In this document: piece by piece, positions 1-7,037 of the stretch
How positions within the stretch are numbered: position 1 is the stretch's first letter
How the letters are laid out: every line of letters begins with the position of its first letter
Assembly: GCA_900554555.1 (NCBI GenBank)
Contig: USIC01000018.1
Location: 1 to 9,114 of the forward strand
Length of the DNA stretch: 9,114 nucleotides
Direction: 5' to 3'
Source: an uncultured Solobacterium sp.
GTDB taxonomy: Bacteria > Bacillota_I > Bacilli_A > Erysipelotrichales > Erysipelotrichaceae
The notes under the pieces: generated by a model
Database searches by the model: none
The model's input: only the letters and a program-made list of their open reading frames with translations
Told to the model about the DNA's origin: nothing
Translations under genes and position numbers: made by a program

Positions 1-548
1 GACGTATTCTACAGAACCAAGGTTATGATGTAGAAATGTTTGTTGCCTATGAACCACAGCTTGCAATGCTTGCTGAATGGTGGAAGCAGTTATTAGGCGA
101 ATCTGAAGGTAAGGATGGTAAGGGTATCTTGCCAGATAGCGCAAACTTCTCAACAGATTTACATAGCTTAGGACAGTTTATCCAAGAAGGTAAGAAAGTT
201 CTATTTGAGACAATCTTAGAAGTAGAAAATCCTACAGAAGATCTACTTATTCCAACGGATGCAGAAAATAGCGATCAGATGAACTACCTTGCTGGTAAGT
301 CATATGATTGGGTCAATAAGATGGCTTGCCTTGGTACAATTGAAGCTCACGAAGTAACAGGTGGTGTTCCTAACTTAATCATTTCTATTCCAGATATGAA
401 GGAATACTCATTCGGATATCTCTGCTATTTCTTCTTCATCGCTACAGCGATGACATGCTATATGATTGATATCAACCCATTCAATCAGCCAGGTGTAGAA
501 ATCTACAAGAAGAATATGTTCCGCTTATTAGGTAAACCTACTAAGTAA
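1..548 (+). CDS. pgi: Glucose-6-phosphate isomerase, C-terminal part (5' end outside window)
   Basis: Glucose-6-phosphate isomerase interconverts glucose-6-phosphate and fructose-6-phosphate in the cytoplasm, in glycolysis and gluconeogenesis. The reading frame is open from base 3, so the gene enters from the left and only about 181 residues are visible of a protein usually near 450 in Bacillota. Recognisable segments are [14 protein letters not shown], the STDLHSLGQ stretch holding the conserved His, [14 protein letters not shown], and near the C-terminus the second PGI signature [11 protein letters not shown] (about bases 480-512), whose last part supplies the catalytic Lys. The first in-frame ATG, at 36, is internal and is not the start. 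The stop is TAA at 546-548, followed at once by a terminator, so pgi appears to end its transcription unit. Identification is from motif recognition and is secure. Confidence 0.96.
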   Translation, partial: RILQNQGYDVEMFVAYEPQLAMLAEWWKQLLGESEGKDGKGILPDSANFSTDLHSLGQFIQEGKKVLFETILEVENPTEDLLIPTDAENSDQMNYLAGKSYDWVNKMACLGTIEAHEVTGGVPNLIISIPDMKEYSFGYLCYFFFIATAMTCYMIDINPFNQPGVEIYKKNMFRLLGKPTK

Positions 549-554
549 GTCTTT

Positions 555-580
555 AAGAGGAAGAAATTCCTCTTTTGCTT
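555..580 (+). terminator. Rho-independent terminator of pgi
   Basis: A perfect 8-bp stem, AAGAGGAA (555-562) with TTCCTCTT (567-574), closes a GAAA tetraloop and is followed by a T-rich run interrupted by GC (TTGCTTTTA). It begins 6 bases after the pgi stop. The stem is short, so some read-through into the MATE gene 30 bases later is possible. I could not identify a separate promoter for that gene with confidence. Confidence 0.8.
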
Positions 581-606
581 TTATAGATAGAAAGGATGGT
601 GTGTAG

Positions 607-1971
607 ATGTCTACAATGAATCAAGAGGCGCATTATCGCCGTATGACACAAGATTCAATTCCACACTTAATTACGCAGCTAGCAGTTCCAACGATTATAT
701 CGATGCTCGTAACGAGTATCTATAATATGGCAGATACTTACTTTGTAGGTACAATTAGTACTTCTGCAAGTGGTGCGACTGGTATTGTATTTAGTTTGAT
801 GTCCATTCTACAGGCCTTTGGCTTTATGTTTGGGCATGGTGCTGGGGCGAATATTTCACAACAACTAGGTTCGAAGAATGTAGAAAAAGCTAGAATTTAT
901 GCTTCAACAAGTTTCTTTCTTTCGATTTTTGTTGGTGCAGTTGTAATGGTCATTGGACTTATCTTTATGGATCCAATGATGCGTTTGATGGGAAGTACAG
1001 ATACCATCCTTCCTTATGCTAGAATATATGCCTTCTATATCTTACTTGCAGGCATGGCTATGACATCAAGCTGTGTGTTAAACAATATCCTGCGTTATGA
1101 AGGTAAAGCCTTCTATGCGATGATTGGTTTAACACTTGGTGGTGTCTTGAATATCTTTGGTGATTATATCTTAGTTCGTATATTTCATATGGGTATTGCT
1201 GGTGCAGGTCTTAGTACAACAATCTCGCAATATATTAGTATGTTTGTACTTGTACTACCTTATTTACAAGGTAAAACACAAAGTCGTTTACAACCAAAAT
1301 ATGTAACATGCAAGCCTGAAATTTTAAATCGTATCTTTACGACAGGATTACCATCTCTGAGTCGACAAGGTTTAAATTCACTATCTACAATGGTATTAAA
1401 TACTACATCTGCGATGTATGGTGATGCGGCTGTTGCAGGTATTTCTATCGCAACACGTATTGTATCGTTCTTATTCTGTGTTGCGCTTGGCATTGGTCAA
1501 GGTTTCCAACCGGTTAGTGCGTTTAACTATGGCGCAAAAATCTATAGTCGTGTTAAGAAGGGATTCTACTTTACGCTCAAGAGTGGTACAGCTCTAATGG
1601 CAATTCTTGCGATAATCGCATTTACATTCTCAGGAAGATTTGTTGCACTATTTAGAGATGATCCTGATGTTATTGCGGTTGGTACTACTGCATTACGTTT
1701 TCAATGTGTATCGTTGGTATTAATGCCAATGACAATGTATGGAAACATGTTATTCCAGTCGATTTCGCGTAGTGCTGTTGCGACATTTCTAGCGATGTTA
1801 CGGAGTGGACTAGTTCTAATTCCTGCTGTTATCATCTTGCATGCATGTTTTGGGATAACGGGGATTGAAGCTGCACAATCTGTAAGTGAGATTATGACTG
1901 CAATTATTTCGTTACCATTTATTCTATATCTATTTAAAACATTTCCTGAAGATGGAAGAGATATCATATAA
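607..1971 (+). CDS. MATE family efflux transporter
   Basis: This is a polytopic membrane protein of 454 residues, the usual MATE length (two six-helix MatE halves, about 12 membrane segments). Such proteins export cationic drugs, dyes or metabolites in exchange for Na+ or H+. The N-terminal half has the typical LAVPTIISMLVTSIYNMADT start (residues about 25-44), then FVGTIST, GHGAGANISQQLG near residue 80 and NNILRYEGK near residue 160. The second half begins around residue 240 with TGLPSLSRQGLNS and carries GIGQGFQPVSAFNYGAK, equivalent to the family's conserved 'GxQPlxgyNyGAk' region. It most resembles the MepA/DinF-like branch, but the substrate cannot be read from sequence. The start at 607 has AAAGGAT about 9 bases upstream; a second ATG at 616 would drop three residues. 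It is convergent with apbE and shares its terminator. Nothing links it functionally to the Rnf genes. Confidence 0.93.
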   Translation: MSTMNQEAHYRRMTQDSIPHLITQLAVPTIISMLVTSIYNMADTYFVGTISTSASGATGIVFSLMSILQAFGFMFGHGAGANISQQLGSKNVEKARIYASTSFFLSIFVGAVVMVIGLIFMDPMMRLMGSTDTILPYARIYAFYILLAGMAMTSSCVLNNILRYEGKAFYAMIGLTLGGVLNIFGDYILVRIFHMGIAGAGLSTTISQYISMFVLVLPYLQGKTQSRLQPKYVTCKPEILNRIFTTGLPSLSRQGLNSLSTMVLNTTSAMYGDAAVAGISIATRIVSFLFCVALGIGQGFQPVSAFNYGAKIYSRVKKGFYFTLKSGTALMAILAIIAFTFSGRFVALFRDDPDVIAVGTTALRFQCVSLVLMPMTMYGNMLFQSISRSAVATFLAMLRSGLVLIPAVIILHACFGITGIEAAQSVSEIMTAIISLPFILYLFKTFPEDGRDII

Positions 1972-1997
1972 AAAAAGCGATGGGTTCATCGCTTTTT
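1972..1997. terminator. Bidirectional terminator between MATE gene and apbE
   Basis: A perfect 11-bp inverted repeat, AAAAAGCGATG (1972-1982) and CATCGCTTTTT (1987-1997), encloses a GGTT loop. Read on either strand, the GC core is followed by five T's, so it can stop the MATE transcript (plus) and the apbE transcript (minus). It fills almost the whole gap between the two stop codons (1971 and 2002). Confidence 0.9.
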
Positions 1998-2001
1998 GTG
2001 T

Positions 2002-3156
2002 CTAATAAGTAATAATATCTTTTAAGCCTTCGCTTGCTACAACATAATAGCCATTTGTTTCTTTGCCATCACCTTGTTTCTTTGCTGGATCCATGACCCA
2101 TACTGCATTCGCTTCTTTACCTGTTGCTTTCGTGTAAGCTTCAAGAACTTTCTTTCCATCTTCGATGGAGAGTGTAAATAGTGTTGTGCTTAAGCAGTCA
2201 GCGACACCAGAATCTTCTGTAAAGATGGTGACACTATGGTAATGCGTTGCAGGATAATTTGTGGATGGGTCAATGATGTGGTGATAACTATTACCATCTG
2301 TTGCAATATAGAAGCGCTCATAGTCTCCACTTGTAACAAAGGAGAAGGAGCCTTTGGAAGAAATTAATGCAAGTCCATTTGGTAGAGCGCCATCTGGATC
2401 AGCAATACCGACATTCCATGTGCTTCCATCAGGTTTATCATTTACAGTGCGGATGTTTCTGCCAACATTGAAGTAACCTGCTTGCATGTGTTGACCAACT
2501 TCTTCCGCAACTAGTTCAGTCGCATATCCTTTTGCAATACCACCTACATCAAATGATTGACATGGTTGGGTGATATAGACTGTGCTTTCTTCATCGTTAA
2601 TTACAACGTTATCCCAACCCTTGCAACCTGCAGCTTGTGTAAGTTCTTCCTCTGGTGGAAGATTGCCAAGCTGTTTTTCAGCATTGAGTTTAATACCTTC
2701 TTCACGATACTTGTGCCAAACCTTAAGAAGGGCACCCATGGTAATATCAAATTCGCCATTGGAGTAATCATAGAACTGTTTTGCCATATGCAGCATGTCA
2801 ATGATTGGTTTATCAACTTTGACTGGTTTGATACCTGCATTATCATTAACGGTTTTTAGATTATTGATACCTTCGTAATCGTTATAAATATCAAATAACT
2901 GATTGTAATAACGAAGTAGGGTAGTGCTGTCCTTGAAATGAGCAGCTGCGGAATCGGTATTCGTTGTATATTCCATGTAACTATAGATTGTATCGAAGCC
3001 TACATCAGAACTTACATTTTCATATTTGGTTAGACTTTCGCTATTGGTTGAAGTTGTGCTAGAAGCACTGTTTTTACTCTCTTTTGTTGTACAGCCAGCA
3101 AGTAGTGTACAAACGCTTAATGCGCTGATTAATAATTTAGTTATTTTTCTTTTCAT
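2002..3156 (-). CDS. apbE: FAD:protein FMN transferase, lipoprotein (ApbE family)
   Basis: ApbE transfers FMN from FAD to a Thr of target proteins in (S/T)GAT motifs, using Mg2+, on the outer face of the membrane. The 384-residue product begins with a lipoprotein signal peptide: MKRK, a hydrophobic stretch, then lipobox LLAG-C22, followed by a Ser/Thr-rich tether to about residue 43. ApbE motifs follow in order: SNGEFDITMGALLKVW (132-147), FDVGGIAKGYA (202-212), NVGRNIRT (230-237), TSGDYERFY (275-283), HHIIDPSTNYP (292-302) and ADCLSTTLF (319-327), where Asp320 and Thr324 lie at the expected metal site. Two usual glycines differ: GRN where GGN is common, and TNYP where TGYP is common. It is divergent from rnfC, and the Rnf operon encodes three candidate target threonines. 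No Shine-Dalgarno sequence precedes the ATG; the best promoter would start the RNA on the ATG itself. Confidence 0.95.
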   Translation of the reverse strand: MKRKITKLLISALSVCTLLAGCTTKESKNSASSTTSTNSESLTKYENVSSDVGFDTIYSYMEYTTNTDSAAAHFKDSTTLLRYYNQLFDIYNDYEGINNLKTVNDNAGIKPVKVDKPIIDMLHMAKQFYDYSNGEFDITMGALLKVWHKYREEGIKLNAEKQLGNLPPEEELTQAAGCKGWDNVVINDEESTVYITQPCQSFDVGGIAKGYATELVAEEVGQHMQAGYFNVGRNIRTVNDKPDGSTWNVGIADPDGALPNGLALISSKGSFSFVTSGDYERFYIATDGNSYHHIIDPSTNYPATHYHSVTIFTEDSGVADCLSTTLFTLSIEDGKKVLEAYTKATGKEANAVWVMDPAKKQGDGKETNGYYVVASEGLKDIITY

Positions 3157-3162
3157 ATCTAA

Positions 3163-3192
3163 ACTATATCATAAAAGCCATCTTACTGTTAA
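3163..3192 (-). promoter_or_regulatory. Predicted apbE promoter (possibly leaderless transcript)
   Basis: On the minus strand, TTAACA (3192-3187) is separated by 18 bases from TATAGT (3168-3163); each hexamer matches the sigma-A consensus at 5 of 6 positions. The expected start site, 7 bases past the -10, is base 3156, the A of the apbE start codon. The bases between -10 and ATG hold no ribosome site. The -35 overlaps the -35 region of the rnfC promoter. Confidence 0.55.
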
Positions 3193-3211
3193 TGCGGGAA
3201 TATGTTATAAT
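3183..3211 (+). promoter_or_regulatory. Predicted promoter of the Rnf operon
   Basis: A perfect TATAAT (3206-3211) is preceded by TGT, giving an extended -10 (TG at 3203-3204). At 17-bp spacing the -35 is TTACTG (3183-3188), a weak match, which the extended -10 can offset. Transcription would start near 3218, leaving a leader of about 30 bases to the ATG at 3248, too short for a riboswitch. Confidence 0.65.
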
Positions 3212-3247
3212 TCTGAATGATTTCAAATGAGGAAAGGAAAGAAAATT

Positions 3248-4555
3248 ATGTCAATATTTACAGGACCAATGAAGCTTCATTTAAATGGACATAAGGATTG
3301 GACTCTTCACAAAGAAGTATTGAAGTCTATCGATCCAGATGTTGTTTGGATTCCGCTTGTAAACGGTGTTGCCCCATGTCAACCACTTGTTCAAGTTGGT
3401 GATGAAGTTAAGATTGGACAAAAGATAGCAGAAAGAAATGATGCATTCTATTTACCACTCTTTGCGTCTGTTTCAGGTACTGTTACGGGTATCGAAAAGT
3501 TCTTGGGTGCAGGTGGTACAATGGTTGACCATCTACGCATTCAAAATGACCACAAACATACTGTAGAACGTGCGTTTGCGGCGTTTGATTATGAAAAGGC
3601 TAGTTGGCAGGAATTACACGCATTTGCGAAGGATTCCGGTATGCTTGGCTTAGGTGGTGCAGGATTTCCATCTTATGTAAAGTATAGCAAGCCAGAGAAT
3701 GTTGAACTCTTTATCGTAAATGCGGTTGAGTGTGAACCATTCTTAACATCTGATTATAAGAATATTGAAGAAAACATGGACTTACTTAAGGTAGGTACAC
3801 TTGCATTCTTCAAGATGAGTAATGCAAAGGCTGGTTGCATCGCAATCAAGGAAGATAAGAAGGAACAGATTGCCCAACTACAAGAAACATTTAAGGGAAC
3901 ACCAATCGAGGTGCGTATCGTTCCTAACGTTTACCCTATGGGTTGGGAAAGAACACTTGTATACCAGTTAACAAAGAAGCGCTATGACAGATTGCCAATT
4001 GAAGCTGGCTGTATTGTTAATAACGCATCTACAGCAATTGCATTTGGTAATGCGATTGTAAATGGTATGCCAGTTACACATAAATACTTAACTGTATCTG
4101 GTGATGCGGTTAAGAATCCACAGAATGTATATGTTCCTGTTGGAACAAAGGTACATGAGATTATCGATGCTGTTGGTGGATATAAAGATGGTGTGGATGA
4201 TGTAGTGTTACTTGCTGGTGGACCAATGATGGGTCGTGCCGTTCCTAACGATCAATTCGTAGTAATGCCACAGAACAATGGTCTTACAATTCAGAAGTAT
4301 GAAAAGCCAGATACAGTTGCTTGTTTACGTTGTGGACGTTGTACGGAAACATGTCCATCTGGATTACAACCAGTACGTATCGCTTCTGAACATAAGTCTG
4401 TAGACTATGATACATTAATGCGTTTGGATGTAATGAACTGTATTGAATGCGGTCTATGTACATATGTATGTCCATCTAAGATTGAAGTAACTGAGAATGT
4501 TAGACGTGCAAAGACATTTGTACGTGCAAAACTAGCAGCACAGGCAAAGAAATAG
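3248..4555 (+). CDS. rnfC: Rnf electron transport complex subunit C (NADH-side iron-sulfur/FMN subunit)
   Basis: RnfC is the peripheral cytoplasmic subunit that exchanges electrons with NAD(H) and passes them on through FMN and two [4Fe-4S] clusters. With the start at 3248 it has 435 residues, normal for the family. In order: an N-terminal barrel-sandwich domain (PLVQVGDEVKIGQKIAE, then SGTVTGIE), the glycine-rich nucleotide loop GLGGAGFP (134-141), NAVECEPFLTSDY just after it, an SLBB-type region, and two ferredoxin motifs, C359-x2-C362-x2-C365-x3-C369-P and C398-x2-C401-x2-C404-x3-C408-P. No residue of these motifs is missing. An earlier in-frame ATG at 3227 is rejected because the AGGAAAGG ribosome site (3230-3237) would lie inside the coding region, whereas it stands well placed for the ATG at 3248. 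It is the first gene of the operon; the next begins 12 bases after its stop. Confidence 0.96.
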   Translation: MSIFTGPMKLHLNGHKDWTLHKEVLKSIDPDVVWIPLVNGVAPCQPLVQVGDEVKIGQKIAERNDAFYLPLFASVSGTVTGIEKFLGAGGTMVDHLRIQNDHKHTVERAFAAFDYEKASWQELHAFAKDSGMLGLGGAGFPSYVKYSKPENVELFIVNAVECEPFLTSDYKNIEENMDLLKVGTLAFFKMSNAKAGCIAIKEDKKEQIAQLQETFKGTPIEVRIVPNVYPMGWERTLVYQLTKKRYDRLPIEAGCIVNNASTAIAFGNAIVNGMPVTHKYLTVSGDAVKNPQNVYVPVGTKVHEIIDAVGGYKDGVDDVVLLAGGPMMGRAVPNDQFVVMPQNNGLTIQKYEKPDTVACLRCGRCTETCPSGLQPVRIASEHKSVDYDTLMRLDVMNCIECGLCTYVCPSKIEVTENVRRAKTFVRAKLAAQAKK

Positions 4556-4567
4556 GAGGCAAGAAAA

Positions 4568-6364
4568 ATGAAATTTTCATATAAAGTATCGCCTAACTAT
4601 GCGGCTAAACAATCCACAACAGGAATTATGTTGGAACTTAGCTTAGCTTTGGTTGTTGTGACAGTTGCTTCTGCAATCTGGTATGGAGTGACAGGCGGTG
4701 CTTCCTTAGGCATTCGCGTTATTCTACTGTCCATCGCTTCTGTAGTAACTGCATTATGTACTGAAACATTGTACTTACTTGCAAGAAAGAAGAAGGACAT
4801 TGCAAAAGAATTGTTACATTCCTATGGTTGGGTAACAGGTTTAATTATTCCATTAATTACAAGAATTAATGTTAGTTTCTACGCAATTATCATTGCGACT
4901 GCAATTGCAATCTTGTTTGGTAAGATGTTATTTGGTGGATTTGGTCAAAACATCTTTAACCCAGCAGCATTTGCGGAAGCAATTATCATGAACTCATTTA
5001 GTGCAAGTGTTGCGGCTGATATTCAAACAGGTGCTACTCCACTTGCCGCAATGAAGTCTTATGGTTGGGTAGTTGATAGTAGTGCATTGCAAAATGTATT
5101 AGGCCAATTTGGTAACTTATCCGGTATGTTCTTAGGTAACTATCAGAGTGTTATCGGTGGGTCATGTGCATTATTATTAATTCTCGTGGCAGTATATCTC
5201 ATTGCTAGACGTATTATTGACTATCGTTTAACAGTGACATACATCATAACTGTATTTGTAGTATCTCTCATTGTTGGTTTAATGCATGGGGCAGGCATTG
5301 AATATGCAATCGTTAATGTATTAGCTGGTGGTGTATTATTCGCTGGTGTGTTCATGTTAACTGATCCAGTAACTTCACCAGTATCAATTCCAGGTAGATA
5401 TGTATTTGCAGTAGGTGCTGCAGCTCTCACATTAATTATTCGTTGGAAGTCTAACTTACCAGATGGTGCGTTATACTCCATCTTAATTATGAATATGTTA
5501 ACACCTGCAATTGATCAGTTATTTGATGGTAGCCAGATCAAGGATGCGGCAAAGATTGCACGTAAGGCAGTTATTGCAATGTGTGCATTCTTAGTAGCAG
5601 TTCTTCTTGTTGGATCTAGTTTAGTAGCAAAGACTCCAACAGTTGCTGAAGAGCCAAAGAAGGATGATAAACCTGCAGAAGCAGTAGCATTAAGTGCTGA
5701 AGACTTTAGCGAAAATAATGCAGAGTGTACAGAAACAAGTAATGATGGCACAACTGCAGTATATGCATGTAAGGCAAAGGGATTCGAAGGTGTTAATGAA
5801 GCTACAGTAACAATCGATGTAGCGAAGAAGACAGTTGTTTCCATTGTTGTTACTAAGTTTAGTGATACAGAAGAAGTTGGTGATCAAGCTACTACAGAAG
5901 AACAACTAAAGAAATATGTTGGTGCAACTGCAGATAGTAAGATTGATGCAACAACAGGAGCAACATTTACAAGTAAGTCACTACGTGCAATGATTGCGAC
6001 AGCATTAAAGTCTGCTTCCGCAGTAGCGTTAGGTAAAGAAGACTTCAAAGACAACAAAGCAGAGTGTTCAGAAACAAGCAATGATGGCACAACAGCCATC
6101 TATGCATGCAAAGCACATGGCTTTGAAGGAGTAAATGAAGCAACAGTTACAGTAGATGTAGCAAGTAAGTCAGTAAAGAGTATCGAAGTAACAAAGTTTG
6201 GCGATACAGAAAGCGTAGGCGACCAAGCAACAAAAGCAGCTGAGTTAGAAAAGTACAAGGGAGTTACACTTGAAAGTAAGGTAGACTCTACAACAGGAGC
6301 AACATTTACAAGTACATCACTCAGAGCAATGATTACAACAGCCCTACAGGCTGCAACAAAGTAA
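4568..6364 (+). CDS. rnfD: Fused Rnf subunit D with two C-terminal FMN-binding (RnfG-like) domains
   Basis: RnfD is a membrane subunit with covalent FMN. Normal RnfD is roughly 310-350 residues; this protein has 598. Residues 1 to about 330 are RnfD: several hydrophobic helices, GGFGQNIFNPAAF near residue 120, the flavinylation motif TGATPLA with Thr157, and DPVTSPVS around residue 260-270. A further helix (about 334-354, AVIAMCAFLVAVLLVGSS) and a charged Pro/Lys/Glu linker follow. Then come two tandem FMN_bind domains (372-484 and 485-597), each ending in TTGATFTS with acceptor Thr466 and Thr579. Each also holds a cysteine pair (C387/C401; C500/C514). The helix plus FMN domain stands where RnfG would be (helix anchor plus flavin domain), and no separate rnfG exists in the operon, so an rnfD-rnfG fusion with domain duplication is the likely origin. 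AGGAGG at 4554-4559 gives good spacing to the start. ApbE, encoded divergently, is the probable flavinylating enzyme. Confidence 0.93.
   Translation: MKFSYKVSPNYAAKQSTTGIMLELSLALVVVTVASAIWYGVTGGASLGIRVILLSIASVVTALCTETLYLLARKKKDIAKELLHSYGWVTGLIIPLITRINVSFYAIIIATAIAILFGKMLFGGFGQNIFNPAAFAEAIIMNSFSASVAADIQTGATPLAAMKSYGWVVDSSALQNVLGQFGNLSGMFLGNYQSVIGGSCALLLILVAVYLIARRIIDYRLTVTYIITVFVVSLIVGLMHGAGIEYAIVNVLAGGVLFAGVFMLTDPVTSPVSIPGRYVFAVGAAALTLIIRWKSNLPDGALYSILIMNMLTPAIDQLFDGSQIKDAAKIARKAVIAMCAFLVAVLLVGSSLVAKTPTVAEEPKKDDKPAEAVALSAEDFSENNAECTETSNDGTTAVYACKAKGFEGVNEATVTIDVAKKTVVSIVVTKFSDTEEVGDQATTEEQLKKYVGATADSKIDATTGATFTSKSLRAMIATALKSASAVALGKEDFKDNKAECSETSNDGTTAIYACKAHGFEGVNEATVTVDVASKSVKSIEVTKFGDTESVGDQATKAAELEKYKGVTLESKVDSTTGATFTSTSLRAMITTALQAATK
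5681..6019 (+). repeat. Tandem FMN_bind repeat, copy 1 (inside the rnfD fusion)
   Basis: This is the first unit of a 339-bp direct repeat encoding 113 residues (372-484). By hand alignment it matches copy 2 at 82 of 113 residues without gaps. It ends in a TTGATFTS flavinylation motif (Thr466). Valine codons here are mostly GTT (7 GTT, 4 GTA). Confidence 0.92.
6020..6358 (+). repeat. Tandem FMN_bind repeat, copy 2 (inside the rnfD fusion)
   Basis: Second unit, residues 485-597, directly abutting copy 1, with flavinylation Thr579. DNA identity is concentrated in blocks around the N-terminal Cys/Asn-Asp-Gly region and around the TTGATFTS motif, where at least 20 bases in a row are identical. 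Elsewhere silent positions differ widely: valine is mostly GTA (8 GTA, 2 GTT), and GGC is used for Gly several times. Confidence 0.92.
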
Positions 6365-6374
6365 GGAGGAAGGT

Positions 6375-7037
6375 ATGAGCGAAAAGAAAATTAAAGGTCA
6401 AGGCTTCTTCTCAAGATTAGCAACAGAGAACCCAGTATTCGCAACTTACTTAGGTATCTGTTCAACATTAGCAATTACAACAAGTTTAAACAGTGCGATT
6501 GGTATGGGTGTTGCGGTAATTGTCGTATTAACATTATCTAATATCTTAGTATCACTGATTGCACCAATTACACCAGATGATATTCACATTCCAGTTTATA
6601 TCGTTATTATTGCGACTTTAGTTACAATCGTTTCGATGTTTATGCATGCATATACACCAAGTCTATTTACAGCTTTAGGTGCATTCTTAGACTTAGTTGT
6701 TGTAAACTGTATTATTCTAGGTCGTGCTGAAGCATACGCATGCAAGCACACTGTACTTGAATCTATCGTTGATGGATTACAGCAGGGTTGTGCTTACACA
6801 TGTGCACTTCTTGCGATGTCACTTATCAGACAGTTGTTAGGTACTGGTGGATTGTCATTCTCTAATCCATTTACAAACAACGTTGTATTTGCATTTAGAA
6901 TTATTCCAGAAGGATTTGAAATTCCAATGTTCACAGAGCAGTTTGGTGCATTTATCACATTTGCATGTTTAGCTGCTAGTGTTGCTGCTTACAAGAACCA
7001 TCTTGCAAAGCCAGCAAAGAAAGGAGCTGCTAAATAA
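6375..7037 (+). CDS. rnfE: Rnf electron transport complex subunit E
   Basis: RnfE is an integral membrane subunit with six predicted helices that, with RnfA, forms the ion-translocating core and holds a membrane [2Fe-2S] cluster. The protein has 220 residues. Family landmarks are ENPVFATYLGICSTLAITTS (18-37), DDIHIPVYIVIIATLVT and VVNCIILGRAEAYACK. Cys29 and Cys112 match the two conserved cluster-ligand cysteines of the RnfE/NqrD family. Ser30 stands where Pro often follows the first Cys. The C-terminal tail is lysine-rich (AKPAKKGAAK). AAGGAGG at 6363-6369 overlaps the preceding stop and is 5 bases from the start, so translation is closely linked to the rnfD fusion. The last base of its TAA is the first base of the rnfA ATG. 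Confidence 0.95.
   Translation: MSEKKIKGQGFFSRLATENPVFATYLGICSTLAITTSLNSAIGMGVAVIVVLTLSNILVSLIAPITPDDIHIPVYIVIIATLVTIVSMFMHAYTPSLFTALGAFLDLVVVNCIILGRAEAYACKHTVLESIVDGLQQGCAYTCALLAMSLIRQLLGTGGLSFSNPFTNNVVFAFRIIPEGFEIPMFTEQFGAFITFACLAASVAAYKNHLAKPAKKGAAK

Noticed and set aside
1260..1493. Minus-strand open frame opposite the MATE gene, and similar ones at 1701-1967, 4284-4475, 4597-4800, 5221-5481, 5515-5844, 5690-5905 and 5884-6099
   Set aside because: They lie wholly inside well-identified genes on the other strand, have no ribosome site or recognisable domain, and read as antisense shadows.
2557..2859. Plus-strand open frames opposite apbE (2557-2859, 2582-2767, 3026-3220) and a further minus-strand frame at 2601-2846
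   Set aside because: The first two and the minus-strand frame overlap conserved ApbE coding sequence in other frames. The last plus-strand frame spans the apbE signal peptide and the divergent promoter region. None shows family features.
3227..3247. Upstream in-frame ATG adding seven residues (MRKGKKI) to RnfC
   Set aside because: The ribosome site AGGAAAGG falls within these codons and fits the ATG at 3248; RnfC homologues also begin near the later Met.
3157..3247. FMN or other riboswitch in the rnfC leader, given the flavin theme
   Set aside because: The predicted leader is about 30 bases and the whole gap is 91 bases, too short for an RFN element, and none of its conserved blocks is visible.
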